64,000 nt of DNA from Pseudodesulfovibrio pelocollis (GCF_030282845.1 NZ_JASTWE010000008.1:1-64000); one strand, 5' to 3'. Positions 40,389-50,868 are shown, counted from the first letter of the stretch. Program-made: numbers and translations. The notes: a model not told the origin generated them from the sequence alone.

Positions 40389-41498
40389 TTAGGGTTGAAT
40401 GTCGCCGCCGGGCAGTTTGCGCATAAACACCATCCGCCAGATCATGTCGAGGGTGGCGGGAGTGATGCTGTTCTTGAGACCGGCGCCGTAGGAGAGCGCC
40501 GAAATGGGCAGCCCGCTGGCGAACGCCATGTTCACTAATGCTCCGAATGTACAGGTTTCGTCGAGTTTCGTCCAGATAACGCTTGCAAGTTGTTCACTTT
40601 TGTATTTTTCCATGAACCGCTCGAACTGGGCTGCGCTGTAATAGGGGTTGAGAACCAGGTGGATGGAGAGTTCCGCGCAGGTCGAGAGGCCATACAGGCC
40701 TGTGAAGACCTCAAGGGTGGTATTGCCCGTCAGCCCCGGCAGGTCAATGAGAATCATGTCGAACTGGTGGGTTTCCTTGCGCAGGAGCAGGAAGTCGTCG
40801 CGGGTCACGATTTCCCGGAAGGCGAGGCCGGAAAGCTCGGCGTAGTGTTTGAGCACGAGGCGTCCCTTGCCGCGTCCGCCATCGGCCGTGGCCAGGCAGA
40901 TGCGCGCCTTGGGGTTGGAGCGCTTCTCGCGCAGGGCCAGCCGGATCAGGCTTGAGGTCTTGCCCGCGCCGCCAGGCCCGGCAAAGGCGTGGATGGTTCC
41001 TGGCCAGTCCCGGGCGCGAAACGGCCTGACATCCACCAGGGATTCAAGGGCGGCGATGATGGAGCGGTCGCAATCGCCGCGCAGATCGCAGAAGATGCTG
41101 GCCAGCACCTTGGCGTCCACTTCCTCGCGTTCGAGATACTCCATTGCCAGCCGCTGTTTCGGAGCCAGGGAGGCGAGGTCCATCTGCGGCTTCATCAGCG
41201 CCATGATCTGGCCCTTGATCTGGCTCCATTCGCGCTGCCAGCCGATGGAGCCGCGCAGGGCGTCCTCCACCGTGTCCTCCCTGGTCATTGTCTGTCTCGC
41301 GCCCTTTGCCGTGCTTGCGGCCACTCCCGATGCGGGCCCGGCGGGCATCGCGTCCACGGCCGCCACGACCTCGCAGCACTTGCTGCCGTTGTCGGACACG
41401 GTCTTGTTGGAGAGGATGACGGCGTCGGCCCCGAGTTCGGCCTTGACCATGGCGAAGGCCGCAGTGGCAGTGGCGGCGCGGAAGGTCTTCATTCTCAT
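40389..41498 (-). CDS. flhF: flagellar placement GTPase FlhF
   Basis: 369 residues. N-terminal M-R-M-K-T-F-R-A-A-T and A-M-V-K-A-E-L-G-A-D-A-V-I-L-S are the usual FlhF opening; the SRP-type GTPase domain has the P-loop G-P-G-G-A-G-K-T-S-S (the common form is G-P-T-G-V-G-K-T). Further motifs are D-L-P-G-L (G3) and T-K-L-D-E (G4). It sets the pole where the flagellum forms. It follows flhA by 9 bases. Confidence 0.94.
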   Translation of the reverse strand: MRMKTFRAATATAAFAMVKAELGADAVILSNKTVSDNGSKCCEVVAAVDAMPAGPASGVAASTAKGARQTMTREDTVEDALRGSIGWQREWSQIKGQIMALMKPQMDLASLAPKQRLAMEYLEREEVDAKVLASIFCDLRGDCDRSIIAALESLVDVRPFRARDWPGTIHAFAGPGGAGKTSSLIRLALREKRSNPKARICLATADGGRGKGRLVLKHYAELSGLAFREIVTRDDFLLLRKETHQFDMILIDLPGLTGNTTLEVFTGLYGLSTCAELSIHLVLNPYYSAAQFERFMEKYKSEQLASVIWTKLDETCTFGALVNMAFASGLPISALSYGAGLKNSITPATLDMIWRMVFMRKLPGGDIQP

Positions 41499-41507
41499 GT
41501 GCTGTTC

Positions 41508-43610
41508 CTACAGGTCTACGGTTGCTGCGGACTGAATCTTGATGTCAGCGGGAATCTCAGCCTGGGAAAGGATGGGCAGGGTCGGAATGAACCTGTTCAA
41601 CAACTGGGCGAGATGACTGCGAATCTGCGGAGCCACCAGCAGCACGGGCTGGCCGTCTGCCACCATGGCTTCCTCGGTGGACCGGTTGATGGCCTGGATG
41701 ATCTGCTGGGCCATGCCCGGCTCCAGGGCGAGATAGCCGCCCTGCTCGACGGGACGCATTGCGTTGCCGAGGATCTCGTCCACCCTGGGGCTCAAGGTGA
41801 TGATGGGCAGCACGCTCGATTCGCCGAGGTACGGATTGACAATGGTGCGCCCCATCTTGGCCCGGACGAATTCGGTCAGCTGGCTCGGCTCCTGGGTGGC
41901 GATGCCGTAGTCGGCCAGGGTTTCCACGATGGTCAGCAGGTCGCGTATGGAGACGTTCTCCTGCACCAGTCTCTGGAGTACCTTCTGCACACCACCCACG
42001 CTGAGCACAGAGGGGACCAGGCTTTCCACGGCCTTGGGCGCGCGCTTGGCCAGGTTGTCGAGCAGTTCCTGAGTCTCCTGGCGGCCCAGGAATTCGTGCA
42101 GATTGCGGCGGAAGACCTCGGTCAGGTGGGTGGCGATGACCGTGGACGGATCGACCACGGTGTAGCCTGCCAGCATGGCCTCCTCCTTCTGCGCCTCGGG
42201 TATCCAGACCGCAGGCAGGTTGAAGGCGGGTTCCACGGTCTCCACGCCCTCGATGCGCTGCTTGGCGTCGCCCGGGTCCATGGCCAGGTAGTGGTCGATG
42301 AGCAGCTCGGCCTGAGCCACAGGATTGCCCTTGATGACCACCCGGTATTCGCCGGGCTTGAGCTGGAGGTTGTCCCGCAGGTGGAGCGAGGGGATGACCA
42401 CGCCCATGTCCAGGGCGAACTGGCGGCGGATGGAGCGGATGCGCGAGAGCAGGTTGCCGTTTTGCTCCTCGTCCACCAGCGGGATGAGGCCGTAGCCCAC
42501 CTCCAGTTCGAGCTGGTCAAGCGGCAGGAGCATCTGCACCTCTTCCGGGGTGTCCAGGGTCGAGCTTTCGCGTGTGCTCTTGGAGTCGTCCGTTACGGGA
42601 TTCAGGGCCAGCTGCTGTTTGGCGGAAAGGCGGGCCACGAAGTAGATGATGCTGGCCAGGGTGAGGAAGGGGAAGGTGGGCATGCCCGGGACAATGGCGA
42701 AGATGACCAGGATGGCCGACACCAGCTTGAGGGCGCGATGGTGGTACGAGAGCTGGCCGATGAATTCCTCGCCCATCTTGGCCTCGGCGGCCGCGCGGGA
42801 GACGATGATGCCTGCGGAGGTGGAGATGATCAGGGAGGGGATGGTGGCCACCAGGCCATCGCCGATGGTCAGCAGGGTATAGGTCTGGGCGGCGTCCATC
42901 CAGGCCATGTCCTTTTGGATCACCCCGATGAGGAAGCCGCCGATGATGTTGATGGCCGTGATCATCATGCCGGCCTTGACGTCTCCGGACACGAACTTGC
43001 CCGCACCGTCCATGGCGCCGTAGAAGTCGGCCTCACGGCGCATGTAGTCGCGCCGCCTCGTGGCCTCTTCTTCGTCGATGAGCCCCGCATTGAGGTCGGC
43101 CTCCACGGCCATCTGCTTGCCGGGCATGGCGTCAAGGGTGAAACGGGCCGCCACCTCGGCGATGCGGGTGGTACCTGTGACGATGACGACCTTGTTGAGG
43201 ATGAACAGGATCATGAAGACCACGATGCCGATGACATAGTTGCCGCCGACCACGAATTCGCCAAAACTTTGAATGACCGATCCGGCGGCGTCCGTGCCCT
43301 CGTCGCCGTGGAGCAGGATGGCGCGGGTGGTGGCCACGTTGAGGGCAAGGCGGAGCAGGGTGGTGACCAGCAGCAGGGAGGGAAAGATGGAAAATTCAAG
43401 GGGCGAGGTCATGAACATGGTGGTGATGAGCACCACCAGGGCCAGGGAGATGCTCACCGTCAGCATGAAGTCCAGAAACGGCGTCGGCAGCGGGATGAGC
43501 ATCACGAAGAGGATGACCACAACGCCGCCAGCGAGGAGAATGTCGCCCTGTTTGGCGAATCTTTCGTAATCTATGTTGGGAACGAGGGATTTGCTGGAAG
43601 GCTGAGCCAT
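41508..43610 (-). CDS. flhA: flagellar export gate protein FlhA
   Basis: 700 residues. The first about 330 residues carry eight hydrophobic segments with N-V-A-T-T-R-A-I-L-L-H-G, F-V-V-G-G-N-Y-V-I-G and A-A-R-F-T-L-D-A-M-P-G-K-Q, standard FlhA. The C-terminal cytosolic domain has D-P-S-T-V-I-A-T-H-L-T-E-V and starts the gate complex. It forms the proton-driven export gate with FlhB and FliR. It is 63 bases after flhB. Confidence 0.97.
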   Translation of the reverse strand: MAQPSSKSLVPNIDYERFAKQGDILLAGGVVVILFVMLIPLPTPFLDFMLTVSISLALVVLITTMFMTSPLEFSIFPSLLLVTTLLRLALNVATTRAILLHGDEGTDAAGSVIQSFGEFVVGGNYVIGIVVFMILFILNKVVIVTGTTRIAEVAARFTLDAMPGKQMAVEADLNAGLIDEEEATRRRDYMRREADFYGAMDGAGKFVSGDVKAGMMITAINIIGGFLIGVIQKDMAWMDAAQTYTLLTIGDGLVATIPSLIISTSAGIIVSRAAAEAKMGEEFIGQLSYHHRALKLVSAILVIFAIVPGMPTFPFLTLASIIYFVARLSAKQQLALNPVTDDSKSTRESSTLDTPEEVQMLLPLDQLELEVGYGLIPLVDEEQNGNLLSRIRSIRRQFALDMGVVIPSLHLRDNLQLKPGEYRVVIKGNPVAQAELLIDHYLAMDPGDAKQRIEGVETVEPAFNLPAVWIPEAQKEEAMLAGYTVVDPSTVIATHLTEVFRRNLHEFLGRQETQELLDNLAKRAPKAVESLVPSVLSVGGVQKVLQRLVQENVSIRDLLTIVETLADYGIATQEPSQLTEFVRAKMGRTIVNPYLGESSVLPIITLSPRVDEILGNAMRPVEQGGYLALEPGMAQQIIQAINRSTEEAMVADGQPVLLVAPQIRSHLAQLLNRFIPTLPILSQAEIPADIKIQSAATVDL

Positions 43611-43673
43611 GATTTTGACACCTCGTGGACGGTCTTGGGACGGTTGTCGGAGGTGCCCTTGTGCTCACATCTC

Positions 43674-44735
43674 CTAGCGCCGCTTGAACTTCTCAAGTTT
43701 GGCGAGGATCGCGGCGACGGCCTGGAACAGCTCCTCCGGGATGGTTTCCCCGATTTCCACCTGCTTATACAAAGCCCGTGCCAAGGGTGGGTTGGCCTCC
43801 AGAGGGATGTTGTTTTCCCTGGCAACCTCCTTGATTCGTTCGGCAACCCGGTTGACTCCCTTGGCCAGCACCAGGGGGGCGGGCGCCACCAGGGCGTCAT
43901 ACTGCAGGGCCACGGCGTAGTGGGTGGGGTTGGTGATGACCACGTCCGCCTTGGGGATGTCCTGAAACATCCGGCTGGCCATCATCTGGAGCATTTTCTG
44001 CTTCTGTTTTCGCTTGATCTGGGGGTCGCCCTCGGCCTGCTTGCGCTCATCCTTGACCTCGTCCTTGGTCATCTTGATCCTTTCCTCGTACTTCCAGCGC
44101 GAGTACCAGAGATCGGCCAGGGCGATGATCATCATCGGGACCAGGGCGTAGCAGACCATCTTGTAGCCGATGGTGAGGAGGAAGGCGATGATGCCGTGGG
44201 CGTCGGAATAAAAGAGGGGCAAAAGATTCGGAAACTCCTGCCTGATGACGATGTACGGGGCAATGCCCACGGCAAAGGCCTGAAGCAGGCTCCGGCCGAG
44301 TCGGACAAATGCCTCCGGGCTGATGAACAGCCGCTTGAGACCGGCCATGATGTTGAAAAGTTTGCCGAATTTCGGCTTCATGGGCTTGGTGGTCCACAGC
44401 GAACCCACCTGGAGACGCAGAATGAGCCAGGCCGTGAAGGCGAGGACGAAAAGGACGGGCAGGACGATGATCGCCAGCTTTTTCACGCCCCAGACGAACA
44501 GGGCGTAGGTGGTGGACGGGTCCAGCTTGGTCTTGATACCTTCGCGAAAGGTCCAGTCGAAGATTTCCATCATCTGGCCTTGGTAGTAGCCGATGAGGAC
44601 CCGCAAGGTGATGACACCCATGAGCAGGACGATGACCTTGGTCAGTTCCGTGCTCTTGGGAACGTTTCCCTCGTTTCTGGTTTTCTTTCGCCGCTTTTGT
44701 GTGGCTTTTTCTGTTTTGCTGGGATCCTGGGCCAT
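43674..44735 (-). CDS. flhB: flagellar export switch protein FlhB
   Basis: 353 residues. Four hydrophobic segments in the first 210 residues; M-A-Q-D-P-S-K-T-E-K-A-T is a typical start. The self-cleavage motif N-P-T-H is near residue 268, followed by Y-A-V-A-L-Q-Y and A-P-L-V-L-A-K-G. Cleavage switches export from rod-hook to filament proteins. Standard length. It is 12 bases after fliR. Confidence 0.96.
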   Translation of the reverse strand: MAQDPSKTEKATQKRRKKTRNEGNVPKSTELTKVIVLLMGVITLRVLIGYYQGQMMEIFDWTFREGIKTKLDPSTTYALFVWGVKKLAIIVLPVLFVLAFTAWLILRLQVGSLWTTKPMKPKFGKLFNIMAGLKRLFISPEAFVRLGRSLLQAFAVGIAPYIVIRQEFPNLLPLFYSDAHGIIAFLLTIGYKMVCYALVPMMIIALADLWYSRWKYEERIKMTKDEVKDERKQAEGDPQIKRKQKQKMLQMMASRMFQDIPKADVVITNPTHYAVALQYDALVAPAPLVLAKGVNRVAERIKEVARENNIPLEANPPLARALYKQVEIGETIPEELFQAVAAILAKLEKFKRR

Positions 44736-44747
44736 GGCTCAAGCCTT

Positions 44748-45533
44748 CTAAAGGGGCGACCCGGCTTTGAAAATCCCCCGAAACATGGGGCCGAGGTCTT
44801 CCAGGAACCCTTGCACATAGATGGACATGATCGTGAACAGGAAGCCCAGAAAGAAGAAGCCCACGGTGATCTTGATGGGAAAGCCCAGGACGAGCACATG
44901 CATCTGGGGCGCGGCCCGCGAGATGAGGGCCAGGGAGAGGTCCACCAGGAACAGCGCGGCCATGACCGGGGCCGCGATGCGGATGGCCAGGGTGAACATG
45001 ATGGCCGAAAAATCGAAGAACTGGGTGACCAGCCCCGGCGTGAGCAGCAGGCCGCCCGGAGGAATGTATTGAAAACTCATGCCCAGGGCGTTGATCAGTT
45101 GCAGATGGCCGTTGAGGACCAGAAAGGTGAGCATGGTGCACATGTAGAGGAAATGGGCGGTCACGGCGTTGCTGGTGCCGGAGATGGGATCGACCACGTT
45201 GACCATGGCGAATCCCATCTGAAAGCCGACGATCTGCCCGCCGAAGCGGACTGCGGCGAAGAGGAAATCGACGATCAGCCCGAGAATGAGGCCCATGAGC
45301 ACCTCGCCCAGGAACATGATGACGATGTCGATGCCGCTGCCGGGCATCATGCTGCCGGGAAAGGAGAGCTGCGGCCACACCGCCAGGGTCAGCACCAGAA
45401 GCAGAGCGGCCTTGATTGGGCCGGGGATGGAGCTGCCGCCGAAAAAGGGCAGCAGGAAGAGCACGACGCTGATGCGAAACAGTGTCAGGAAAAAACTCAG
45501 CATGTCGCTGGGGTTGAATCCGAAAATATCCAT
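44748..45533 (-). CDS. fliR: flagellar export protein FliR
   Basis: 261 residues from the ATG of M-D-I-F-G-F-N-P; an in-frame start at 45569 is possible. Six hydrophobic segments with R-I-S-V-V-L-F-L-L-P-F-F-G, G-F-Q-M-G-F-A-M-V-N-V-V-D-P and A-L-I-S-R-A-A-P-Q-M-H-V. It forms part of the export gate together with FliP and FliQ, whose genes are not in this window. It is the first gene of this operon stretch. Confidence 0.94.
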   Translation of the reverse strand: MDIFGFNPSDMLSFFLTLFRISVVLFLLPFFGGSSIPGPIKAALLLVLTLAVWPQLSFPGSMMPGSGIDIVIMFLGEVLMGLILGLIVDFLFAAVRFGGQIVGFQMGFAMVNVVDPISGTSNAVTAHFLYMCTMLTFLVLNGHLQLINALGMSFQYIPPGGLLLTPGLVTQFFDFSAIMFTLAIRIAAPVMAALFLVDLSLALISRAAPQMHVLVLGFPIKITVGFFFLGFLFTIMSIYVQGFLEDLGPMFRGIFKAGSPL

Positions 45534-45618
45534 CAGGCTCTCTTTGCAAGACCCGAACCATCCGGACATGGTCTGTCCGGCCGCCTGGGTGCCAGGGGTC
45601 GGGGTCTCGTGTCGTATG

Positions 45619-45659
45619 AAGAAAAGGCCCTCCTGGAAAGTCTTGTTCCGAGAGGGCCT
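45619..45659 (-). terminator. intrinsic terminator of the M23 peptidase gene
   Basis: On the minus strand AGGCCCTC pairs with GAGGGCCT across a 19-base loop and is followed by TTTTCTTC. Stem is short for the loop but GC-rich. Confidence 0.65.
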
Positions 45660-45681
45660 GTCTTGGTCATCGCGTGGATGG

Positions 45682-46587
45682 CTAGTTCAGGATGTAGCGC
45701 TTGGGGTCCACCGGCACGCCGTTGAGGCGCACTTCGTAGTGCAGATGCGGTCCGGTGCTGCGGCCCGTGGTGCCCACATAGCCGATCAACTCGCCCCGGG
45801 TCACCTCTTGGCCGTTCTTGACGGCGATGCGGTGCAGGTGGGCGTAGCGGGTGGAGAGGCTGGCGTTGTGCTTGAGCCGGATGGTCAGGCCGTAGGAGCC
45901 GTCGCGGCCGGTGAAGGTGACGTTGCCCCTGGCCGGTGCGTAGATCGGGGTGCCGCGCGGGGCGGAGATGTCGATGCCCTTGTGGAATTCGCGCTTGCCG
46001 GTGAAGGGAGAGGTGCGCCAGGCAAAGCCCGAGGTGACCCAGCCCGAGGTGGGCCAGATGGACGGGGTGGCCTCAAGGATGTTCTGGTTGTTGCGCAGGG
46101 TGTGCAGGATCTCCTGCTGCCTGACTTCCTCAAGCCGGGCCTCGACATTGAGTTGGCGCAGGAACTCGTGCATTTTCCGGGCGAGCAGTTCCTGGCGGTA
46201 GAGGGGCAGATAGCCCTTGGCGAAATTCTCGTTGGAGGGACCACCCTTGGGGGCCGTGGCCTGGCTGCCGTCCTGGTCGAGGTTGATCATGACCCGCAGC
46301 TTGGAGTCGAAGTCGCTGATGCGGTCGAGATTCTTCTGGAGAGCGGAAATTTTCTGGGAAAGACTGAGAAGCTGGGTCTTTTGTTCCTGGACGGTCTTTT
46401 CGGCGATGCTCAAGCCCTGTTCGACGCGGGAATGGTGGGTGTATTTGTTCCAGAGGACGAAGTTTCCGGCGGCCATGCCGACCACGAGGATGAACATGGT
46501 GGCTATGAACCAGCCCCGCAGCTGGAATTTCTTGCAGGAACCCTGTTTGTCCTTGAAGACGACGATGTGATATTTTCTGAAAAGCAT
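45682..46587 (-). CDS. M23 family metallopeptidase
   Basis: 301 residues. One N-terminal membrane segment (about 26-48), then a coiled coil (about 55-100), and a LytM domain in the C-terminal third with H-K-G-I-D, H-L-H and G-P-H-L-H-Y-E-V as zinc ligands. It acts in the periplasm on peptidoglycan, as an enzyme or as an activator of amidases. All zinc-binding residues are present, so it is likely active. It is a separate transcription unit from the flagellar operon. Confidence 0.9.
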   Translation of the reverse strand: MLFRKYHIVVFKDKQGSCKKFQLRGWFIATMFILVVGMAAGNFVLWNKYTHHSRVEQGLSIAEKTVQEQKTQLLSLSQKISALQKNLDRISDFDSKLRVMINLDQDGSQATAPKGGPSNENFAKGYLPLYRQELLARKMHEFLRQLNVEARLEEVRQQEILHTLRNNQNILEATPSIWPTSGWVTSGFAWRTSPFTGKREFHKGIDISAPRGTPIYAPARGNVTFTGRDGSYGLTIRLKHNASLSTRYAHLHRIAVKNGQEVTRGELIGYVGTTGRSTGPHLHYEVRLNGVPVDPKRYILN

Positions 46588-46650
46588 TGCCTTTCCAGTC
46601 GGATGTTATGAGTTCAAGGACGCGGGTCTTTCGATTGCCATTCTATTAGT

Positions 46651-47400
46651 CTAGAGTTTTTGGCATGTCAAGTGGACTTGCTGACGAAGGATGGCATTGA
46701 AGATGTTGTTTTTTATGCGTTTGTCATTTTGCCATGCGAGTCGCAGCCAGTCATGCACTTCGTCGCGCTTGGTGCGGCCGTTGGATGGGCAGGTGTTTTT
46801 CCATACCGGCAGCTCCCACTGCCTGGCCGCCTTGATCACGGTGTTCTTGTCGAGCATCATGGTGGGGCGGATGACCTGGAGCCTGCCGTCGAAGAAGGGC
46901 TCGTTGGCCGAGAGCCCGTCAGCGCGCCCGTTGTGCAGGATGTTCATGAAGAAGGTGACCACGTTGTCGTCGGCGTTGTGGCCGAAGGCGAGGTGGGTCA
47001 GCCCGTAGTCGCGGCACAGCTCGAAGAGCCGCTTGCGCCGTAGCATGCTGCAATAGAAACATGGGGAATTCTTGCGGTTTTCCTCTGAATGGGCGCGGGG
47101 GCCGTAGTCGGTGATCTCGGTGTGCAGCGAGAGACCGTGGCGGGCGCACCAGTCGGTGAGGGGCGCGTGGGAGGTGGTGTCGAAGCCCGCGTTGATGTGC
47201 AGGACCATCAGCTCGACGGGAAAGGGCATGATCGCCTGCCGGATGGTCAGCACCTTGAGCATCAGAAAACTGTCCACGCCGCCGGACGCGGCGATGCCGA
47301 TACGTGCGCCGTGCTGGACCATGCCGGTTCCCTGCATGAGTTTGCCCGTGGCGCTGACGCATTTTTTTTGGGCGAATGTGAGTTTGCCCCATGAAGCCAT
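46651..47400 (-). CDS. TtcA-like PP-loop ATPase
   Basis: 249 residues. The PP-loop S-G-G-V-D-S is at 39-44. C-F-Y-C and a further Cys in N-T-C-P-S provide an iron-sulfur-cluster set, as in the 2-thiocytidine TtcA enzymes. Later G-H-N-A-D-D-N-V matches the family. It should thiolate tRNA with ATP. A stand-alone gene, divergent from the DUF4340 gene. A different tRNA-thiolation substrate is possible. Confidence 0.82.
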   Translation of the reverse strand: MASWGKLTFAQKKCVSATGKLMQGTGMVQHGARIGIAASGGVDSFLMLKVLTIRQAIMPFPVELMVLHINAGFDTTSHAPLTDWCARHGLSLHTEITDYGPRAHSEENRKNSPCFYCSMLRRKRLFELCRDYGLTHLAFGHNADDNVVTFFMNILHNGRADGLSANEPFFDGRLQVIRPTMMLDKNTVIKAARQWELPVWKNTCPSNGRTKRDEVHDWLRLAWQNDKRIKNNIFNAILRQQVHLTCQKL

Positions 47401-47578
47401 ATGTTCTTCCCTCGATGTTTCTGATATTGATGCCGGACCCGGTAGGGCAGATAGACGATTCCAGCTTGACTTGCAAGTGTGGCTGGGGCATTTTAACCCG
47501 CTTGTGCGCCGGTCAAGCTATCCGGCGCGGCCATGCGCTGCAATCCATTCCGGCATCCCGTCCAGGAGGACTGGCCCA

Positions 47579-48919
47579 TTGAAGCGATTTTTCCTTGTCC
47601 TGATCCTGGCACTGCTGGCCGCTGCGGCCCTGGGCGTCTACCACTGGCGCACGGCCGACCCACGGCAGGATGTGGACAGGACGCGCTGGCTCTCCCGGCC
47701 CTCTGACGCAGCGCGCTCCCTGCATATCCAGAGCGTCAGGGGCACCTACATGCTCACGGCTGCGGATTCCGGCTGGGAGGCCCATGTTCCCGGCGCTTCG
47801 TGGAATTTCGTGGCCCGGGTCATGCCCGACAAGGTGGCAGACTATCTGGCCCGGCTGGGCGGGCTGGCTCCGCACTGCTCGGTGGGCGGGTTCGATCAGG
47901 GCGGGCTTGAGCAGTATGGGCTGGACGAGCCGGAATTCAAGATCATCGTCTCCTCGGGCGACAAGGACGGCAATCCGCTGACTGTCAGGTTGACCTCGGG
48001 CGAATCCGGGGCGGTTTACGGCTGGAACTCCGACAGCCCCGGGCTGGTCTACGAGTTCGACGCCTCGGTGGTGGAGCAACTGAGTCTGCCTGCCACGGCC
48101 TTTTTCGACACCCGGGTCTTCAATTTCGACCAGGAGACCGTGGCCAAGGTCCAGTTGACGCAGCCCTTCGGGTCCAACTGGCTGGTGGAAAAGCGCAAGG
48201 AAGGGTACTTTTTCAGCCTGCCGGGCTATCTCAAGGACAAGCCCGCCTCGGACTCGGCGCTCAAGCTCTACCTCCACTCCCTGTCGCTGCTGCGAACCGG
48301 GACGCTGGTCCTTGAGCCTCTGGATGTGGACAAGCGCTTGCCCGCGCTGACCATCCGCGTCTGGAATGCCAGGAGCGAGACGCCTGCCACCGTGGATTTC
48401 TACGCTGTCAACGACCGGCCGGAAATTTTCATGGGCCGTTCCTCCTGGCTGACCATTCCCTTCACCCTCGATGCCCAGAGCGTGAACCAGCTGGTCAGGA
48501 GCGCCTTTGACGTGCAGGGCCGCACAGTGGTCAAGCTCGACATCGGCATAGTGGCCCGTCTTGTGGTCAACCATGGTGGCACCGAATATGTGGTGGAGCG
48601 AGGCGAGAGCGGCTGGCACCGTCTCGGCGATCAAACCGAGATCAGCGGCATTGACATGTCGCTTTGGCGATTTACTGATTTGCAGTTCGAAGCGTTGCCG
48701 CTGAACCTGCTGCCGGACAGCGCGGCGGAAGTGATGCACTGCCGACTCTTCGACGGCAAAGGCGACAAACTGACCGCCCTGACGTTCTATGCCGATCCAA
48801 GGCTGCCCCAGGGGCAGTGCTGGCTCAAGAACGGCGGCGGCATGTATTACCCGGTTTCAAGCAGGCTGCTCAAGGATCTCCAGGGGCTCTTCCCTGTCGG
48901 CTCGACGGCGGGCAACTAG
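47579..48919 (+). CDS. DUF4340-family protein
   Basis: 446 residues with a probable TTG start 8 bases after AGGAGGA. An N-terminal membrane segment or signal (about 4-19) is followed by a periplasmic region with repeated beta units (V-R-L-T-S-G-E-S-G and [13 protein letters not shown]). DUF4340 proteins are often beside ABC-type gliding or exopolysaccharide genes, but here it precedes rpoZ. Function unknown. Confidence 0.78.
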   Translation: MKRFFLVLILALLAAAALGVYHWRTADPRQDVDRTRWLSRPSDAARSLHIQSVRGTYMLTAADSGWEAHVPGASWNFVARVMPDKVADYLARLGGLAPHCSVGGFDQGGLEQYGLDEPEFKIIVSSGDKDGNPLTVRLTSGESGAVYGWNSDSPGLVYEFDASVVEQLSLPATAFFDTRVFNFDQETVAKVQLTQPFGSNWLVEKRKEGYFFSLPGYLKDKPASDSALKLYLHSLSLLRTGTLVLEPLDVDKRLPALTIRVWNARSETPATVDFYAVNDRPEIFMGRSSWLTIPFTLDAQSVNQLVRSAFDVQGRTVVKLDIGIVARLVVNHGGTEYVVERGESGWHRLGDQTEISGIDMSLWRFTDLQFEALPLNLLPDSAAEVMHCRLFDGKGDKLTALTFYADPRLPQGQCWLKNGGGMYYPVSSRLLKDLQGLFPVGSTAGN

Positions 48920-48953
48920 GTCTCGGCCTGCAACACGATCCAAGGAGAACGAC

Positions 48954-49190
48954 ATGGCACGGATTACCGTAGAGGATTGTCTGGAGAAGGTCAGCAACCG
49001 CTTTCTGATCACCCAGATGGGCATCAAGCGCGTCAAGCAGTACCGCGAAGGGTATCCGCCCCTGGTGGAGTCCAAGAACAAGGAAATCGTCAATTCCCTG
49101 CGCGAGATCGCCGCAGGCAAGATTCTGCCCGACCAGGATATTCCCGACGTTGAAATCGACATCGACGTGTACGGGGAAACCTCCAGATAA
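48954..49190 (+). CDS. rpoZ: RNA polymerase omega subunit
   Basis: 78 residues. [10 protein letters not shown], then N-R-F-L-I-T, K-R-V-K-Q-Y and [13 protein letters not shown] are family features. It helps RNA polymerase assemble and respond to ppGpp. Ribosome site is AAGGAGA. Two bases before dnaJ. Confidence 0.95.
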   Translation: MARITVEDCLEKVSNRFLITQMGIKRVKQYREGYPPLVESKNKEIVNSLREIAAGKILPDQDIPDVEIDIDVYGETSR

Positions 49191-49192
49191 CC

Positions 49193-50311
49193 ATGGCCAA
49201 GCGTGACTACTACGAGGTTCTGGGGGTCTCGCGCGAGGCCTCGCAGGACGAGGTCAAATCCGCCTATCGCAAGCTGGCCTTCAAGTTCCATCCCGACCGC
49301 AATCCCGACGATCCGGAGGCGGAAAACCGGTTCAAGGAAGCGGCCGAGGCCTACGAGGTGCTGGGCAACGCCGAGAAGCGACAGACCTACGACCGCTTCG
49401 GCCACGACGGGGTGAACGGCAACGGATTCTCCGGGTTTTCCAGCAGCGAGGACATCTTCGGCGCCTTCAGCGACATCTTTGGCGAGGTCTTCGGATTCAC
49501 CGCCGCCGGTCGCGGCGGGGGCAACAGGCCGAGGCCGGGCGCGGACCTGCGCTACAACCTCGACATCACCTTCCGTCAGGCGGCCAAGGGTGCCGAGGTG
49601 GATATCCGCATCCCGGTGGAGCAGACCTGCGGCCAGTGCGACGGCACCGGGGCCGCTCCGGGCACGCGCCCGCAGACCTGCTCCCAGTGCGGCGGCTCGG
49701 GCACCATGCAGCAGTCCCAGGGCTTTTTCAGGATTTCCGTGACTTGCCCACAGTGTCGGGGAGCCGGGTCCATCATCACCGACCCCTGCGACGAGTGCAT
49801 GGGGCGCGGTTCCGTGATCCGCGACAAGGACCTCAAGGTGCGCATCCCGGCGGGCGTGGACAACAACTCGCGCCTGCGCCTGCGCGGCGAAGGCGAGGCG
49901 GGCATGTTCGGCGGGCCGCCCGGCGATCTCTACGTGGTCCTGCGCGTGGAGCCCGATTCGGTCTTCGAGCGCCAGGGGCAGAACCTGCTCATCCGCCGTG
50001 AAATCTCGTTTGTGGAGGCGGCGCTGGGCCATCGGCTCGAAGTGCCGACCCTGGACGAGCCGGTCAACCTCGATATCCCCAAGGGTGCCCAGAGCGGCGA
50101 GGTCTTCCGGCTGCGCGGACTCGGGCTGCCTCATCCCGGCAGTTCCCATCAGGGCGACCTGATGGTGGAGGTCCGGGTCAAGACCCCGACCAACCTGAAC
50201 AAGCGCCAGGAAGAGCTGCTGCGCGAGTTCTCTGAGATCGAGTCCAAAAAGCTGAGCACCAAGGCCAGGGATTTCTTCAAGAAAGCCAAAGACAAGGTCA
50301 TGGGGGAGTAG
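49193..50311 (+). CDS. dnaJ: chaperone protein DnaJ
   Basis: 372 residues. J domain 1-70 with H-P-D in F-H-P-D-R-N, a Gly/Phe-rich linker, then four C-x-x-C-x-G-x-G zinc repeats ([32 protein letters not shown]) and the C-terminal substrate-binding domains. It delivers unfolded proteins to DnaK, whose gene is not in this window. Neighbours rpoZ and moaC are co-directional. Confidence 0.96.
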   Translation: MAKRDYYEVLGVSREASQDEVKSAYRKLAFKFHPDRNPDDPEAENRFKEAAEAYEVLGNAEKRQTYDRFGHDGVNGNGFSGFSSSEDIFGAFSDIFGEVFGFTAAGRGGGNRPRPGADLRYNLDITFRQAAKGAEVDIRIPVEQTCGQCDGTGAAPGTRPQTCSQCGGSGTMQQSQGFFRISVTCPQCRGAGSIITDPCDECMGRGSVIRDKDLKVRIPAGVDNNSRLRLRGEGEAGMFGGPPGDLYVVLRVEPDSVFERQGQNLLIRREISFVEAALGHRLEVPTLDEPVNLDIPKGAQSGEVFRLRGLGLPHPGSSHQGDLMVEVRVKTPTNLNKRQEELLREFSEIESKKLSTKARDFFKKAKDKVMGE

Positions 50312-50312
50312 C

Positions 50313-50792
50313 ATGTCCCACGGGTTCTCGCACATGGACGGCGACGGCAACGCGCGCATGGTTGATGTCTCGGCCAAGGGCGACACCCTGCGCACGGCCA
50401 TTGTCCGCTGCGTGGTCAGGCTCGCGCCCTCGACCATGGCCCTGCTGGTGCAGGATGCCCTGCCCAAGGGCGATGTGCTGACCACGGCCAAGATCGCCGG
50501 AATTCAGGCGGCCAAGCGCACGGCGGAATTGATCCCCATGTGCCACCCCCTACCCATAAGCCACGTGGACATCCGCTTTGCCGTGGACGAACCGGGAGCG
50601 ACCATCGGCATCGAGGCCGAGGTGCGCACCGCCTACAAGACCGGCGTGGAGATGGAGGCCTTGGTGGCCGCCCAGATCGCCGCCGCCACCATCTACGACA
50701 TGTGCAAGGCCGTACAGAAGGACATCGTCATCGACAACTGCCGCCTTGTCTACAAGAGCGGCGGAAAGAGCGGCACCTTCACTGCCGAGTGA
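50313..50792 (+). CDS. moaC: cyclic pyranopterin monophosphate synthase
   Basis: 159 residues, standard length. [10 protein letters not shown] at the start, [24 protein letters not shown], and the catalytic region with D-M-C-K-A-V all match. It performs the second step of molybdopterin synthesis. One base separates it from dnaJ. Confidence 0.96.
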   Translation: MSHGFSHMDGDGNARMVDVSAKGDTLRTAIVRCVVRLAPSTMALLVQDALPKGDVLTTAKIAGIQAAKRTAELIPMCHPLPISHVDIRFAVDEPGATIGIEAEVRTAYKTGVEMEALVAAQIAAATIYDMCKAVQKDIVIDNCRLVYKSGGKSGTFTAE

Positions 50793-50816
50793 TCCCATTT
50801 GTTCATAGCGCAAATT

Positions 50817-50850
50817 AAGCCGCTGCCCCTTTACGGGACAGCGGCTTTTT
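50817..50850. terminator. terminator between moaC and hisF
   Basis: AAGCCGCTG and CAGCGGCTT pair around a loop with CCCC/GGGA, followed by TTTTT on the plus strand. On the minus side the run is interrupted, so the main use is for moaC. Confidence 0.8.
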
Positions 50851-50868
50851 GCGTGTGTGTCCTGATGC

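Noticed and set aside
45545-45560. Sigma-54-like boxes TGGTTC-N5-TTGCA before fliR on the minus strand
   Set aside because: The expected start would be one base before the chosen fliR ATG, leaving no ribosome site. Fits only if fliR starts elsewhere.
40989-45725. A 1578-codon open frame on the plus strand opposite the flagellar genes
   Set aside because: It is antisense to flhF, flhA, flhB and fliR, which have clear family motifs. The translation is His/Gly/Asp-rich low-complexity text typical of shadow frames in GC-rich DNA.
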